The notes under the pieces: generated by a model
Seen by the model: the letters and a program-made list of their open reading frames with translations, nothing else
What the model was told of the DNA's origin: nothing
The model's database searches: none
Translations under genes and position numbers: made by a program
Part shown: piece after piece, positions 17,478-26,245 of the stretch
How positions within the stretch are numbered: the first letter of the stretch is position 1
Layout: every line of letters begins with the position of its first letter
NCBI GenBank assembly: GCA_021205755.1
Contig: JAJPWX010000108.1
Coordinates: 1 to 42,056 of the forward strand
DNA length: 42,056 nt
Source: Lachnospiraceae bacterium
GTDB lineage: Bacteria > Bacillota > Clostridia > Lachnospirales > Lachnospiraceae
Reading direction: 5' to 3'

Positions 17478-18683
17478 TCACTCCGGCGATTGCGCATCTG
17501 CACCAGCAACTGTGCCGTCTTCCTCCGCTGCATAGGCATCCACGCCGGCAATCGCGCCATCCGCACCCGCGACGACGGCATCTGACGCTGCTGCATCCGC
17601 CGGTTCTTCCGTCTCAGAAGTATCTGCATCCTCACCGGATACCGCATCCGCGTCAGACGATACTGCAGCATCAAAGTCCGTTGATTCCGGCTCTCCCTCC
17701 GCCTCGTCTGCCTGCACTGCCGCTTCTTCTGTCTCAGATTCCAGGCTGTCCACCTCAATCAGGCTTTCATTCAAAAGGAATACCTCGCTCAGGTCAATTT
17801 CATCCCAGAATTTCACATTCGAAGAACCTTCAATGGTAATTTTCACACCGTCTACGTCGTCCGCCGTCTCACAGATGGAATCAACGATTGCATACAGAGC
17901 TGCTTCTGCGGAAGGTGTGTTTTCTGTCGGCTGCTGGTTAAATTCTTCACTGAAATTGATCGTGCAGATCCCATTTTTTGTTGTGATATCCAGAATTTCC
18001 GCCGACGAATTCATGACTGCCTTACGGTTCGAATAATCCGAGCCAGCCATCAGCTGCTCCAGAATCACACGGACCAGCACCATATTGCTCGAATAGTCCA
18101 CGTTCCGCACTTCCTTTAGCAGTTTTGTCCCATCCTCATTCGGAAAATACAAAACCAGAGAAGTCGTCTGATAGGAGTTAATTCCGCCGTTTTTCGTGTC
18201 AATAAAGCTTTCTGAGTCCATCGCCGCGACCAGTTCGCCATCACCGTCTACCAGCTGCTCCGAGTCAACCGTAAGAATAATCTTTGTCACACCGGGAATC
18301 TGGCAGATCGTCTTTACCACGGCAGCGCGCAAAAGGACCTCGGTAATATTATCCATCTCATAATATTCGCCTGAAAAATCTATCCGAAGTGCATCAATGC
18401 CTCGCTCATACCCCTGATACGATACCGTCTCCGGAAGTACACTGGTATAGACCGCATCCTCCGGCACCGTCGACATCTGCGCCATCAGCTCCGTCATCAT
18501 CTCATCAAACGTCTCCGCGGCAGGAGAATAGCTCACCTCATACAAGCTCGTGCCGGATGAGTTTTTATAATAAATCGTATAACTGGTACTGTCTTCCTCT
18601 TTCTTCCCGCAACCGCCAAGGAGAAGCAGCGCGGCAATCATCACTGACAGTGCGCAAAAAGAAAAGATTCTTTTTTTCTTCAC
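17478..18683 (-). CDS. GerMN-domain lipoprotein with acidic tail
   Basis: The signal peptide ends in the lipobox LLGGC (Cys25), so the protein should be lipid-anchored outside the membrane. Residues 35-310 contain two GerMN-type repeats, as in the spore-germination/sporulation lipoprotein GerM; each has a strand-rich unit (IDFSGEYYEM and INFSEEFNQQ). Residues about 315-401 are a low-complexity Ala/Asp/Glu-rich acidic tail, probably disordered. GerM helps sporulation membrane complexes in Bacillus, but non-spore roles exist for GerMN proteins. It lies between a histidine kinase (99-base gap) and comEC (57-base gap). Confidence 0.87.
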   Translation of the reverse strand: MKKKRIFSFCALSVMIAALLLLGGCGKKEEDSTSYTIYYKNSSGTSLYEVSYSPAAETFDEMMTELMAQMSTVPEDAVYTSVLPETVSYQGYERGIDALRIDFSGEYYEMDNITEVLLRAAVVKTICQIPGVTKIILTVDSEQLVDGDGELVAAMDSESFIDTKNGGINSYQTTSLVLYFPNEDGTKLLKEVRNVDYSSNMVLVRVILEQLMAGSDYSNRKAVMNSSAEILDITTKNGICTINFSEEFNQQPTENTPSAEAALYAIVDSICETADDVDGVKITIEGSSNVKFWDEIDLSEVFLLNESLIEVDSLESETEEAAVQADEAEGEPESTDFDAAVSSDADAVSGEDADTSETEEPADAAASDAVVAGADGAIAGVDAYAAEEDGTVAGADAQSPE

Positions 18684-18782
18684 GTGAACCCCTCCGCAAA
18701 TTGTCCCGATTCACGCAAGGAATCGAGGAACATGCTTTCCTAAAATAAATCACGAATCGGCTTATGCCGTTTACGCGAATGA

Positions 18783-20300
18783 TCATGGCACATATTTCAG
18801 CGGAATCCGCACGGTAAAGGTCGTCCCCTCCCCTTCGCGGCTGTAAACCTTAATCGCACCATGATGCATCAGAACCGCGCTTCTCGTGATCGCAAGTCCC
18901 AGGCCGGTACCGCCGATCTCCCGCGAATGGGATTTATCCACTCGATAAAAACGTTCAAAAATATGTTCCTGTGAGTCTTCCGGAATACCAATTCCTGAAT
19001 CCTCTACGCGGATATAAAAATATTTACCATCCACATTCAGAGAGACATGCACCCATCCGCCGTCCCGATTGTATTTGATCCCATTTTCAATCAGATTCGA
19101 AATCGCAAGCGTCAGCTTCGTCTCGTCAACCTCGGCAAGAACCGGTTTAAAGCTCTCCAGTACCAGTTCGACATTTTTTGTACCCGCGATCGGCCGCAGT
19201 CTTTTCAGCACCAGCTCGATCAGCTGATTGATATTTGTCTCCTCAATATGAACATCCGAAGATCTTTTATCCATTTTCACAAGGGAGAGAAGATCCGAAA
19301 TGATTTTATTCTCGCGATCCACTTCCTCCGCGATGTCGCCCATAAACTCTCTGTAAAGTTCAACCGGTACATCCTCCTGCGCCAGAAGAGAATCCGCCAG
19401 CACCTTCATCGAGGTAATCGGTGTCTTCAGTTCATGCGAGACATTGGAAACAAACTCCTGCCGCGAATCCTCCTGTGCTTTCATACGCTTTAACATACGG
19501 TTGTACGCCTCGGCAAGAAGCTGTGTCTCCGTATAATCCGGGATAGAAATTTCTTCATCATTTACACCGGCAACATCTTCCAGAGATTGTGTAATCTTTC
19601 CGAATGGACGCGTCAGAATCCGTGAAACGTAAAAAGCCACGCCGAGGATCAGCACAGTCAGAAGAGACTGGAGCTGCAGCACAATCCGGCTGATGCCCGC
19701 TTTTCCATTTGCAATGTCCACTGTGGGAACGCTGATGATCATAATTCCTTCCGTCTCCCCGGAATCATCATTTGCAATCGGAATCGTCATCTCCAGAAAC
19801 TGATTATCCTCATCGTAGTTCGTTGAATTTGTCCCCTGAAACGTCAGAAGTACTTCTTCTGAGATAATCACTTTGTCTACGTCTATGTCATAAGTATCTT
19901 TGATAATGCGAAAATTGCTGTTGACAAGAATCACACGCCCGGAATACAGGGAGGCCATCTGGTCAATCAGGCGATCCACCTGATCCGAGTCATTCCCATG
20001 CATATATTCGGACTCTGAGATCTGCTCCAGAATCTGCTGGCACTGCCTCTCCAGAAGCTGTGCTTTCTGTTCAACTGCCTGCGACTCGTAGTTTGTCAGC
20101 ACCGCATATCGCATCAGAAGAACAGGAATCACACCAACCAGAATAAAAAACAGGAAAATGCGTGCCTGCAGGCTTTTAAAATATTTTTTTATGACTGGCT
20201 TAATGCTGGAAATAGTAACCCACTCCCCACTTCGTATGTACGTATTTCGGTTCGCTCGGGTTTGCCTCAATCTTCTCCCGCAGGCGGCGGATATGCACAT
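18783..20300 (-). CDS. Membrane sensor histidine kinase
   Basis: Domain order: a first membrane helix (about 48-68 of the 505-residue frame), an extracytoplasmic sensor region of about 135 residues, a second helix (about 207-228), HAMP, a HisKA dimerisation domain with VSHELKTPITSMK (phospho-acceptor His289), and a HATPase domain with N box NLIENGIKYNRDG, G1 DSGIGIP and G2 GGTGLGLAIT. It pairs with the adjacent OmpR-type regulator. The start is unclear. The ATG at 20300 would overlap the regulator by 101 bases, and a TTG at 20270 behind GGGAG would overlap by 71. Between there and the first helix there is no ATG, GTG or TTG in frame; an ATT at 20213 behind GGGGAG is possible. Confidence 0.93.
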   Translation of the reverse strand: MCISAACGRRLRQTRANRNTYIRSGEWVTISSIKPVIKKYFKSLQARIFLFFILVGVIPVLLMRYAVLTNYESQAVEQKAQLLERQCQQILEQISESEYMHGNDSDQVDRLIDQMASLYSGRVILVNSNFRIIKDTYDIDVDKVIISEEVLLTFQGTNSTNYDEDNQFLEMTIPIANDDSGETEGIMIISVPTVDIANGKAGISRIVLQLQSLLTVLILGVAFYVSRILTRPFGKITQSLEDVAGVNDEEISIPDYTETQLLAEAYNRMLKRMKAQEDSRQEFVSNVSHELKTPITSMKVLADSLLAQEDVPVELYREFMGDIAEEVDRENKIISDLLSLVKMDKRSSDVHIEETNINQLIELVLKRLRPIAGTKNVELVLESFKPVLAEVDETKLTLAISNLIENGIKYNRDGGWVHVSLNVDGKYFYIRVEDSGIGIPEDSQEHIFERFYRVDKSHSREIGGTGLGLAITRSAVLMHHGAIKVYSREGEGTTFTVRIPLKYVP

Positions 20301-20889
20301 CCACTGTTCTCACATCCCCCGGATACTCATACCCCCACACTGTATTCAAAAGACTCTCCCGACTGTATACCTTGTTCGGATTAAATACAAGCAGCTCCAA
20401 AAGGTCAAACTCTTTTGTCGTCAGATTCACCTCTTTGCCGGCGACGCTGACTCTCCTGCCGTCACAGTCCAGAACCAGATCGCCCACTTCCACGATCTTC
20501 CCCTTCGGCTCCGCCGCGTTCTTCTGTGAAGTCCGCCGGATGATTGCTTTTAATCTCGCCTTTACCTCAAGGATATTAAATGGCTTCGTGATATAATCAT
20601 CTGCACCATACTCCAGGCCCATGATCTTATCCATATCGTCGCCCTTCGCTGTCAGCATGACAATCGGCACATCCGAGAACTCACGGATTTGCTGACATAC
20701 CTCCAGGCCATCCAGCTTCGGCAGCATCAGATCCAGAAGAATAATGTCGTATCTGTTCTCCTTTGCCAGCCGCACCGCTTCCTCTCCATCGTAAGCACAG
20801 TCCACTTCCATGTCATCCTGCTCCAGGCTAAACCGGATGCCTTTTACGATCAGTTTCTCATCATCCACTACCAAAACTCTTTTTGCCAT
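20200..20889 (-). CDS. OmpR/PhoB-type response regulator
   Basis: The 229-residue protein has an N-terminal receiver domain with acidic pocket DDE (9-11), phospho-acceptor Asp53, Thr80 and Lys102, then a winged-helix DNA-binding domain with DVRTVDVHIRRLREKIE and a C-terminal KWGVGYYF. The sequence resembles the WalR/PhoP group, but the window gives no proof of the target. It follows comEA by 19 bases and overlaps the kinase gene, so comEA, regulator and kinase are probably one transcript. No DNA repeat was found that could serve as its binding site. Confidence 0.95.
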   Translation of the reverse strand: MAKRVLVVDDEKLIVKGIRFSLEQDDMEVDCAYDGEEAVRLAKENRYDIILLDLMLPKLDGLEVCQQIREFSDVPIVMLTAKGDDMDKIMGLEYGADDYITKPFNILEVKARLKAIIRRTSQKNAAEPKGKIVEVGDLVLDCDGRRVSVAGKEVNLTTKEFDLLELLVFNPNKVYSRESLLNTVWGYEYPGDVRTVDVHIRRLREKIEANPSEPKYVHTKWGVGYYFQH

Positions 20890-20908
20890 AATAATCTCCT
20901 TACAATAT

Positions 20909-21676
20909 CTATACGGTTATGAGATCTTTGATCTTCGAGAAAACCCCGCTCTTAATCCCCGAGATATTCTGAATTTCCTCAATCGAAGCAAACGCACCGT
21001 GCTCACTTCGGTAAGCAAGAATCGCAGCAGCCTTTGACTCGCCAATCCCCGGAAGCGTCATCAGCTCCTCCGCTGTCGCGGTATTCAGATTCACTTTGCC
21101 ATCTGAGGTGTCCGTGATTCCCTCTTCATTTCCGGCCGCGGCTGTCCCATCTGCGGAGCTGCTCTTCGCGGATACTGCGTCCGCATCTGTCCCACTGCTC
21201 ATGCCCTCCGGTGATACGCCCGCCGCATTCATCTGAGCAGTTTCATCCATAGAATAAACATAAAGCTTCTGTCCATCGCTGACCACTGCCGCCTGATTCA
21301 GCCATTCCTCGTCCGCTTCTGCGGAAAAGCCGCCTGCCTGCGCAATCGCGTCGCAGACGCGCATATCGCCCTGGATCGGATATACCCCAGGCTCATTCAC
21401 CGCGCCGCAGACATAGACATATCCGGCGATTGCCTCGGTTTCCGGCTCTGCCGGGTCAGCATCCTCATTCCAAAAAGCTTCGCTGCCCGCTTCACTCACT
21501 GCCTCAGCATTCGTGCTGCCGGTGTCGCCATCCGTGATCGGATTTCCTTCCGTGGAAGCTTCCGTCTGCACGGTCAGCCCCGCCGTATAGAGTGAATCGC
21601 TTTTCGCACAGCCCTGCGCTCCAGTCAAAGCCACGCATAACAGGGCTGCAGCCAGCCCTTTTTTTCTCGATAACAT
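20909..21676 (-). CDS. comEA: ComEA-like DNA-binding protein (SLBB plus helix-hairpin-helix)
   Basis: ComEA captures incoming double-stranded DNA at the cell surface. The 255-residue product has an N-terminal signal segment ending near Cys23 (AQGC, a relaxed lipobox), an acidic Ser/Thr-rich linker, an SLBB domain (about 85-150, with YVCGAVNEPGVYPI), a second linker and a C-terminal HhH DNA-binding domain with VNLNTATAEELMTLPGIG and GAFASIEEIQNISGI. The domain order is that of ComEA. The lipoprotein form instead of a simple membrane anchor is tentative. It is the first gene of the unit that ends with comEC. Confidence 0.92.
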   Translation of the reverse strand: MLSRKKGLAAALLCVALTGAQGCAKSDSLYTAGLTVQTEASTEGNPITDGDTGSTNAEAVSEAGSEAFWNEDADPAEPETEAIAGYVYVCGAVNEPGVYPIQGDMRVCDAIAQAGGFSAEADEEWLNQAAVVSDGQKLYVYSMDETAQMNAAGVSPEGMSSGTDADAVSAKSSSADGTAAAGNEEGITDTSDGKVNLNTATAEELMTLPGIGESKAAAILAYRSEHGAFASIEEIQNISGIKSGVFSKIKDLITV

Positions 21677-21720
21677 ATACCTATGCGGCCAAAGCCGCTG
21701 TTTTCCCGTATACGTTCTTT

Positions 21721-21749
21721 ATTTTAACGAAAAATGAAATACTTTGCAA
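21721..21749 (-). promoter_or_regulatory. Promoter of the comEA unit
   Basis: Minus strand: TTGCAA (21744-21749), 17-base spacer, TAAAAT (21721-21726). The leader of about 40 bases contains a short GC-rich stem (GCGGC/GCCGC) before the comEA ATG. Confidence 0.65.
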
Positions 21750-21775
21750 CAGATTTTTTACAGGTTCGAGAAATT

Positions 21776-22204
21776 TTACCATTTAAATATTACAATTCCT
21801 ATAACAGCCAGAAACATACCAAAAATTTTCCGTCCTTCCAGCGGCTGCCTTTCTACCCCAAACAGCCCCAGCAGTTCAATTCCGTATGCGACTATCAGCT
21901 GGGCAATGACGATCAGCATCGCCGCGCGCGCGGGGCCTAAGCTTCCCATCGCCCTTATCACCGTAATAGTAATCAACGCGCCGATCACACCGGACAAAAG
22001 CATATATTTCGGCTCTACCTGAGCCAGCGTCGCCGCATTCGTCCGGTCCGTGATAAGCCACGCCAGAATACAGACCAGCAAAGCCGTCAGCTGCACAAAA
22101 GCAGACGAAAGCCAAAGGCTCGTCTGCTTTGTCATTTCCGTATTAAATACGCCCTGCACACTCATTAATGCACCAGAGAGCAGTGCAATCAGAATTCCCC
22201 ACAT
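21776..22204 (-). CDS. DMT-superfamily transporter, YdcZ/DUF606 type
   Basis: The 142-residue membrane protein has about five hydrophobic helices, with the early motif LLSGALMSVQGVFN and a final helix ending in GIVIFKW, matching DUF606/YdcZ-type half-size DMT transporters, which probably work as dimers. The substrate is unknown. I chose the ATG at 22204 because AGGAGG lies 6-7 bases upstream; a longer frame to 22333 would run into the palindromic element and lacks a ribosome site. It is transcribed away from that element and toward the comEA promoter. No terminator was seen between. Confidence 0.85.
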   Translation of the reverse strand: MWGILIALLSGALMSVQGVFNTEMTKQTSLWLSSAFVQLTALLVCILAWLITDRTNAATLAQVEPKYMLLSGVIGALITITVIRAMGSLGPARAAMLIVIAQLIVAYGIELLGLFGVERQPLEGRKIFGMFLAVIGIVIFKW

Positions 22205-22259
22205 ATTTTTCCTCCTGCATGATAAGACGAAGCAGAAACTGCATCGTTCCTTATATTTT

Positions 22260-22437
22260 TGTAACAGTTCAGAACAGCATCGAAATGAAAAGACAGACTG
22301 TGCAGGTTTACCTGCTAAAGGCTGTATTTTCATTTCGGGATGGGCGGAACGCCCATCAAGCCACAGACATATGACGCGTTAGCGGCATATAGCCTGCAGC
22401 GCAGGCGGTCTGCGGCCTGCTGTTCTGAATAGTTACA
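22260..22437. repeat. Palindromic element with terminal inverted repeats and nested hairpins
   Basis: The ends are 20-bp inverted repeats: TGTAACAGTTCAGAACAGCA at 22260-22279 matches the reverse complement of 22418-22437 at 18 of 20 positions. Inside are: a 16-bp stem with one mismatch (22281-22296 with 22322-22337) enclosing GCAGGT-TT-ACCTGC; a 7-bp stem GATGGGC/GCCCATC (22339-22357); an imperfect ATATG/CATAT stem with an inner CGC-GTTA-GCG (about 22369-22389); and GCCTGC-AGC-GCAGGC (22392-22406). There is no coding frame. It could be a MITE- or REP-like mobile repeat, or a structured RNA. It lies between the DMT gene and argD and fills most of that gap. Confidence 0.7.
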
Positions 22438-22521
22438 TATTTTCTGCCAGAAGTATGCGCGGTTTTCACGAAATTATTCCACTATCGGCGTCCCTGTACC
22501 TGTTTTTCGTCCAATGCAGAT

Positions 22522-23745
22522 TCAGAATGATGCTTCCAGCCGCACCACCATCTCATCAATATCTTTTTTCTCAATCACCAGCGGCGGTACAAGGCGAAGC
22601 ACATTACCCTCTGCGCTTAAGACGACGAGGCCATTTTCCAGCGCTTTGCTCACAATCTCTCCAACCGGACGTCCCTCAACCAGCAGTCCCTGCATAAATC
22701 CTTTTCCACGCCGCGCGGTCAGGAAATCATACTTTTCTACCAGCGCATCCAGCTGCTGCTCCAGATATGGAGTAAGCTCCCGCACATGTTCCACCACATG
22801 AAGTTCCTCAAAAAGATCAAATACCTTTGATACTGCAGCGCAGGCGAACGGATTGCCTCCGTAGGTCGTACCATGGTCTCCGGGAACCAGAGAAGCCTTC
22901 GCCGTCTTTTCGTTCAGTAAAAACGCGCCCACTGGTACGCCGCAGCCGAGTGCTTTCGCGCAGGTCATGATATCCGGCTGCACCCCGTACTGCTGGCAGG
23001 CAAACCAGCTGCCGGTGCGCCCCATGCCGCACTGAATCTCATCCAGAATCAGCAAAATATCTTTCTCGTCACACAGAGCACGCACGCCGCGCAGAAATTC
23101 TTCTTCCGCCGGATAAATGCCGCCTTCGCCCTGCACGGTTTCCATAATAATCGCACAGGTATGCTCTGTTATCTGGGCTTTCACACTCTCCAGATCGTTA
23201 AACCTCGCAAATCTCACCCCGCCCATCAGCGGACGGAATGCCTCCTGATAATGCGGGTTTCCCGTCACAGACAGCGCACCGACACTCCTGCCGTGGAAGG
23301 AATGCTCCATCGCGATAATCTCATAATTAGCCTCGCAAGTTCCATCTTCCGCCGCATTTTTCTCAGACGCCTGCTTTTTCAGGTACGCGTATTTCCGCGC
23401 CGCTTTCAGTGCGCCCTCGATCGCCTCTGTGCCGCTGTTGGTAAAAAACACTTTATCCATGCCGCTTACCTTCGTCAGCTTTGCTGCCGCCTCCGGAAGC
23501 GGTTGATTATAGAACAGATTCGAGGTATGTATCAATTTGTCAATCTGGGCCTTTAGCGCGTCATTGTACGCCTGATTGCCGTACCCAAGCGCAAAAACCG
23601 CGATTCCGGCGCCAAAATCCAGATATTTCTTCCCGTCCACATCGGTCAGGTATACGCCCTCCCCTTTCTCAAACACCACCGGAAACCGGTTGTAAGTGTG
23701 GAGCACATGCTGCTCCGTCAGATCCATATATTCCTGACTGGTCAT
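22522..23745 (-). CDS. argD: Acetylornithine aminotransferase
   Basis: This PLP enzyme converts N-acetylglutamate semialdehyde and glutamate to N-acetylornithine. The 407-residue protein has the class-III aminotransferase features: GAGIAVFALGY, FFTNSGTEAIEGALK, the HSFHGRS loop, LDEIQCGMGRTG with the PLP Asp, and the Schiff-base Lys in TCAKALGCGVPVGAF. The place directly after argB in an argC-J-B-D order supports ArgD over other class-III transferases. It is the last gene of the operon; no clear terminator follows, only the palindromic element. Confidence 0.95.
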   Translation of the reverse strand: MTSQEYMDLTEQHVLHTYNRFPVVFEKGEGVYLTDVDGKKYLDFGAGIAVFALGYGNQAYNDALKAQIDKLIHTSNLFYNQPLPEAAAKLTKVSGMDKVFFTNSGTEAIEGALKAARKYAYLKKQASEKNAAEDGTCEANYEIIAMEHSFHGRSVGALSVTGNPHYQEAFRPLMGGVRFARFNDLESVKAQITEHTCAIIMETVQGEGGIYPAEEEFLRGVRALCDEKDILLILDEIQCGMGRTGSWFACQQYGVQPDIMTCAKALGCGVPVGAFLLNEKTAKASLVPGDHGTTYGGNPFACAAVSKVFDLFEELHVVEHVRELTPYLEQQLDALVEKYDFLTARRGKGFMQGLLVEGRPVGEIVSKALENGLVVLSAEGNVLRLVPPLVIEKKDIDEMVVRLEASF

Positions 23746-23780
23746 TGCTTTCTCCTTCCATATGTTCCATGCCGTCGGTT

Positions 23781-24683
23781 TTAGTTCTCCTGATAGTACC
23801 TTTCCTCCCGGTCGCCAATGATCGCGGTACCGATCCCTTTGTTGGTGAAAAATTCCAACAGCAGACAGTGTTCAATTCTGCCGTCCAGAATATGCACTCT
23901 CGATACGCCGCCTTCGATCGCCGCAATGCAGTTCTGCAGCTTTGGCAGCATACCTCCGCCGGCGTTTCCGCTTTCCAGGAACGCTCTGGCCTCCGGGATC
24001 GTCAGTTCACTGATCAGAGAAGTGTGATCCAGCGGATCCCGATAAACTCCTTCAATATCCGTCAGAAATGCCAGCTTCGCCGCTTTTACCGCCTTCGCGA
24101 TTGCACAGGCCGCGTCGTCTGCATTGATATTGTAGGAATGATACTGGTCGTCCGAACCAATCGGACAGATCACCGGAATAAAATCATTATCCAGAAGAGT
24201 GTCCAAAAGTGCGGTATTGACCTCCTTCACTTCACCGACATATCCAATATCCTTGCCGCCCGCCAGCTTTTTATCCACACGCAGCACCGATCCATCCTTC
24301 CCGCTGATGCCGACTGCTTTCAGACCCGTCTTTTCCATCATGGAAACCAGACCCTTATTGATGCGGTTCAGCACCATCTCCACGACTTCCATCGTGTCCT
24401 TATCCGTGACACGCAGTCCGTTTACGAAATTCGTCTCCAGTCCAACCTTGTTGATCCACTTTGTAATCTCTTTGCCGCCGCCGTGCACAATGATCGGCCG
24501 GAAGCCAACCAGCTTCAGCAGCGCCACATCACGGATCACACTTTTTTTCAGTTCATGATCCACCATCGCGCTCCCGCCGTATTTCACGACAATGGTCTTC
24601 CCGTGAAAGCGCTGAATATACGGCAGCGCCTCAATCAGGACGCTGGCCTTCTGCAGCCAGAGTTCCATTTCTGTTGATTCCAT
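23781..24683 (-). CDS. argB: Acetylglutamate kinase
   Basis: The enzyme phosphorylates N-acetylglutamate, the second step of arginine synthesis. The 300-residue product shows the amino-acid-kinase fold motifs KYGGSAM near residue 35, IVHGGGKEI, a central segment with [15 protein letters not shown], and the nucleotide-binding part with [15 protein letters not shown]. The N-terminal helix of about 25 residues is the type found in arginine-sensitive hexameric forms, so feedback inhibition by arginine is possible. It lies 91 bases after argJ and 36 before argD. Confidence 0.96.
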   Translation of the reverse strand: MESTEMELWLQKASVLIEALPYIQRFHGKTIVVKYGGSAMVDHELKKSVIRDVALLKLVGFRPIIVHGGGKEITKWINKVGLETNFVNGLRVTDKDTMEVVEMVLNRINKGLVSMMEKTGLKAVGISGKDGSVLRVDKKLAGGKDIGYVGEVKEVNTALLDTLLDNDFIPVICPIGSDDQYHSYNINADDAACAIAKAVKAAKLAFLTDIEGVYRDPLDHTSLISELTIPEARAFLESGNAGGGMLPKLQNCIAAIEGGVSRVHILDGRIEHCLLLEFFTNKGIGTAIIGDREERYYQEN

Positions 24684-24773
24684 ATTTTTAAATCCTTTCT
24701 GTCATCCCATATCCGCCAGGCACAGCCTGTAGTGCAATTTCCTGTGCATTCTGCAGGCCTGCCATGGCAAAAA

Positions 24774-26066
24774 TCAGCTGCGGTAGTCTGCGTTAATTTT
24801 AATATAATCATAGGTCAGATCACAGCCCCAGGCAGTCGCTTCCGCATTGCCCATTTTAATATCTGCAATCGCGGTTACCGCGCTCTCCGAGAGAATCTTC
24901 GTCGCCAGCTCCTCACTGTAATCCGTCGGTACGCCGTTTTCAATAATTTTCAGCTTTCCGACTGCGCTTTCAAACCAGACGTCTACCTTTTCCGGATCAA
25001 ACTGCGCGCCCGAATACCCCATCGCGCAGAGAATCCGGCCGCAGTTCGCGTCGTGTCCGTAAATCATAGCCTTCACCAGACTGGAGGAAACCACCGACTT
25101 GCTGATCGTCACCGCCTGCGCTTTGCTCTCGGCTCCGATCACCTTCACCTCAAACATGGCCGTTGCGCCCTCGCCGTCCGCCGCCATTTTCTTTGCCAGA
25201 CAGGTGTTGACCTCATTCAGCGCCTCGAAAAACGCGGCATAATCCGCATTCTCTTCGGTAATTTCCAGGTTGCCCGCCAGACCGTTTGCCAGCACGAGAC
25301 AGGTATCGTTGGTCGAAGTGTCGCCATCCACCGAAACCATATTGTAGGTATCCGGCACACTCGCACTGAGCGCTTTCTGCAGCAGCGGCTGTGAAATATT
25401 CGCGTCCGTCGTGATAAAACTCAGCATCGTACACATATTCGGATGAATCATGCCGCTGCCCTTGCACATCCCGCCAATTGTCACGGTTTTTCCGCCAAGC
25501 TCCAGCTGTACGGCAACCTCTTTTTTCACCGTATCCGTAGTCATAATCGCTTCCGCCGCAAGCGTGCCGCCCTCTTCACTCTCTGAAAGAAGCGGCTTCA
25601 TCGTCTCAATGCCCGCGCAGATCTTCGCAATCGGCACCTGCTGGCCAATCACGCCGGTCGAGGCAACCAGCACCTGATTTTCCCGAATGCCAAACAGTTC
25701 TGCCGCTCTCGCCGCCGTATCGCGGCAATAACCATAACCTTCTGCCCCGGTGCAGGCGTTTGCCACGCCGCTGTTTACCACAACCACATGCGCCGTCTGG
25801 TCATTACCCGCGCACATTCCATCTGCCCCATCTCGGCTGCCGGCTTTCTCCGGCTCCTGTTCTGTGACCGGCAAGCCCTTTACAATTTTCTGATCCCACT
25901 TCACCGGTGCCGCTTTTACCAGATTGGTCGTAAACGTCCCCGCCACACGGCAGGCCGCCTCACTATAAACCATAGCCATGTCCTTGCCGCTCTTTTTAAT
26001 CCCAGCCGCGATGCCGGTCGCGTAAAACCCTTTTGCGGCTGTCACACCGCCAGCAATCTTCTGCAT
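24774..26066 (-). CDS. argJ: Glutamate N-acetyltransferase / amino-acid N-acetyltransferase
   Basis: ArgJ transfers acetyl from N-acetylornithine to glutamate, closing the acetyl cycle; bifunctional forms also use acetyl-CoA. The 430-residue precursor self-cleaves before a Thr nucleophile, here Thr213 in KGSGMIHPNMCTMLSF (the usual form is PNMATML). I chose the ATG at 26066 with AGGAGGAG upstream; the frame continues to 26174 without a ribosome site. There is an insertion of about 20 Gly/Asp/Glu-rich residues near 75-97 that lengthens the alpha chain. No argE or argA is seen here, fitting the cyclic pathway. Confidence 0.93.
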   Translation of the reverse strand: MQKIAGGVTAAKGFYATGIAAGIKKSGKDMAMVYSEAACRVAGTFTTNLVKAAPVKWDQKIVKGLPVTEQEPEKAGSRDGADGMCAGNDQTAHVVVVNSGVANACTGAEGYGYCRDTAARAAELFGIRENQVLVASTGVIGQQVPIAKICAGIETMKPLLSESEEGGTLAAEAIMTTDTVKKEVAVQLELGGKTVTIGGMCKGSGMIHPNMCTMLSFITTDANISQPLLQKALSASVPDTYNMVSVDGDTSTNDTCLVLANGLAGNLEITEENADYAAFFEALNEVNTCLAKKMAADGEGATAMFEVKVIGAESKAQAVTISKSVVSSSLVKAMIYGHDANCGRILCAMGYSGAQFDPEKVDVWFESAVGKLKIIENGVPTDYSEELATKILSESAVTAIADIKMGNAEATAWGCDLTYDYIKINADYRS

Positions 26067-26184
26067 AAATCTCCTCCTGCTTTCGCTGTCATTCTCACAT
26101 TTGAATATCGAAACCTGTATTACCGCGAGATCAACCTGCTTTTCACAAAACGAATTCTTTCGCAGTCTTTTCACTGCAACACGA

Positions 26185-26214
26185 CTGGGAAAAGCGGATT
26201 ACTCGTTTTCCCAG
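26185..26214 (-). other. Intercistronic hairpin between argC and argJ
   Basis: A perfect 9-bp stem CTGGGAAAA/TTTTCCCAG with a 12-base loop lies in the 179-base argC-argJ gap. No T run follows, so it is more likely an RNA-stability or processing element than a terminator. Confidence 0.45.
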
Positions 26215-26245
26215 GATTCGTCCCGTAATCACCATCTGGAAAGCC

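Noticed and set aside
23481-24677. 398-codon plus-strand frame opposite argB and argD
   Set aside because: It runs antisense to two firmly identified arg genes; its length reflects codon bias of those genes.
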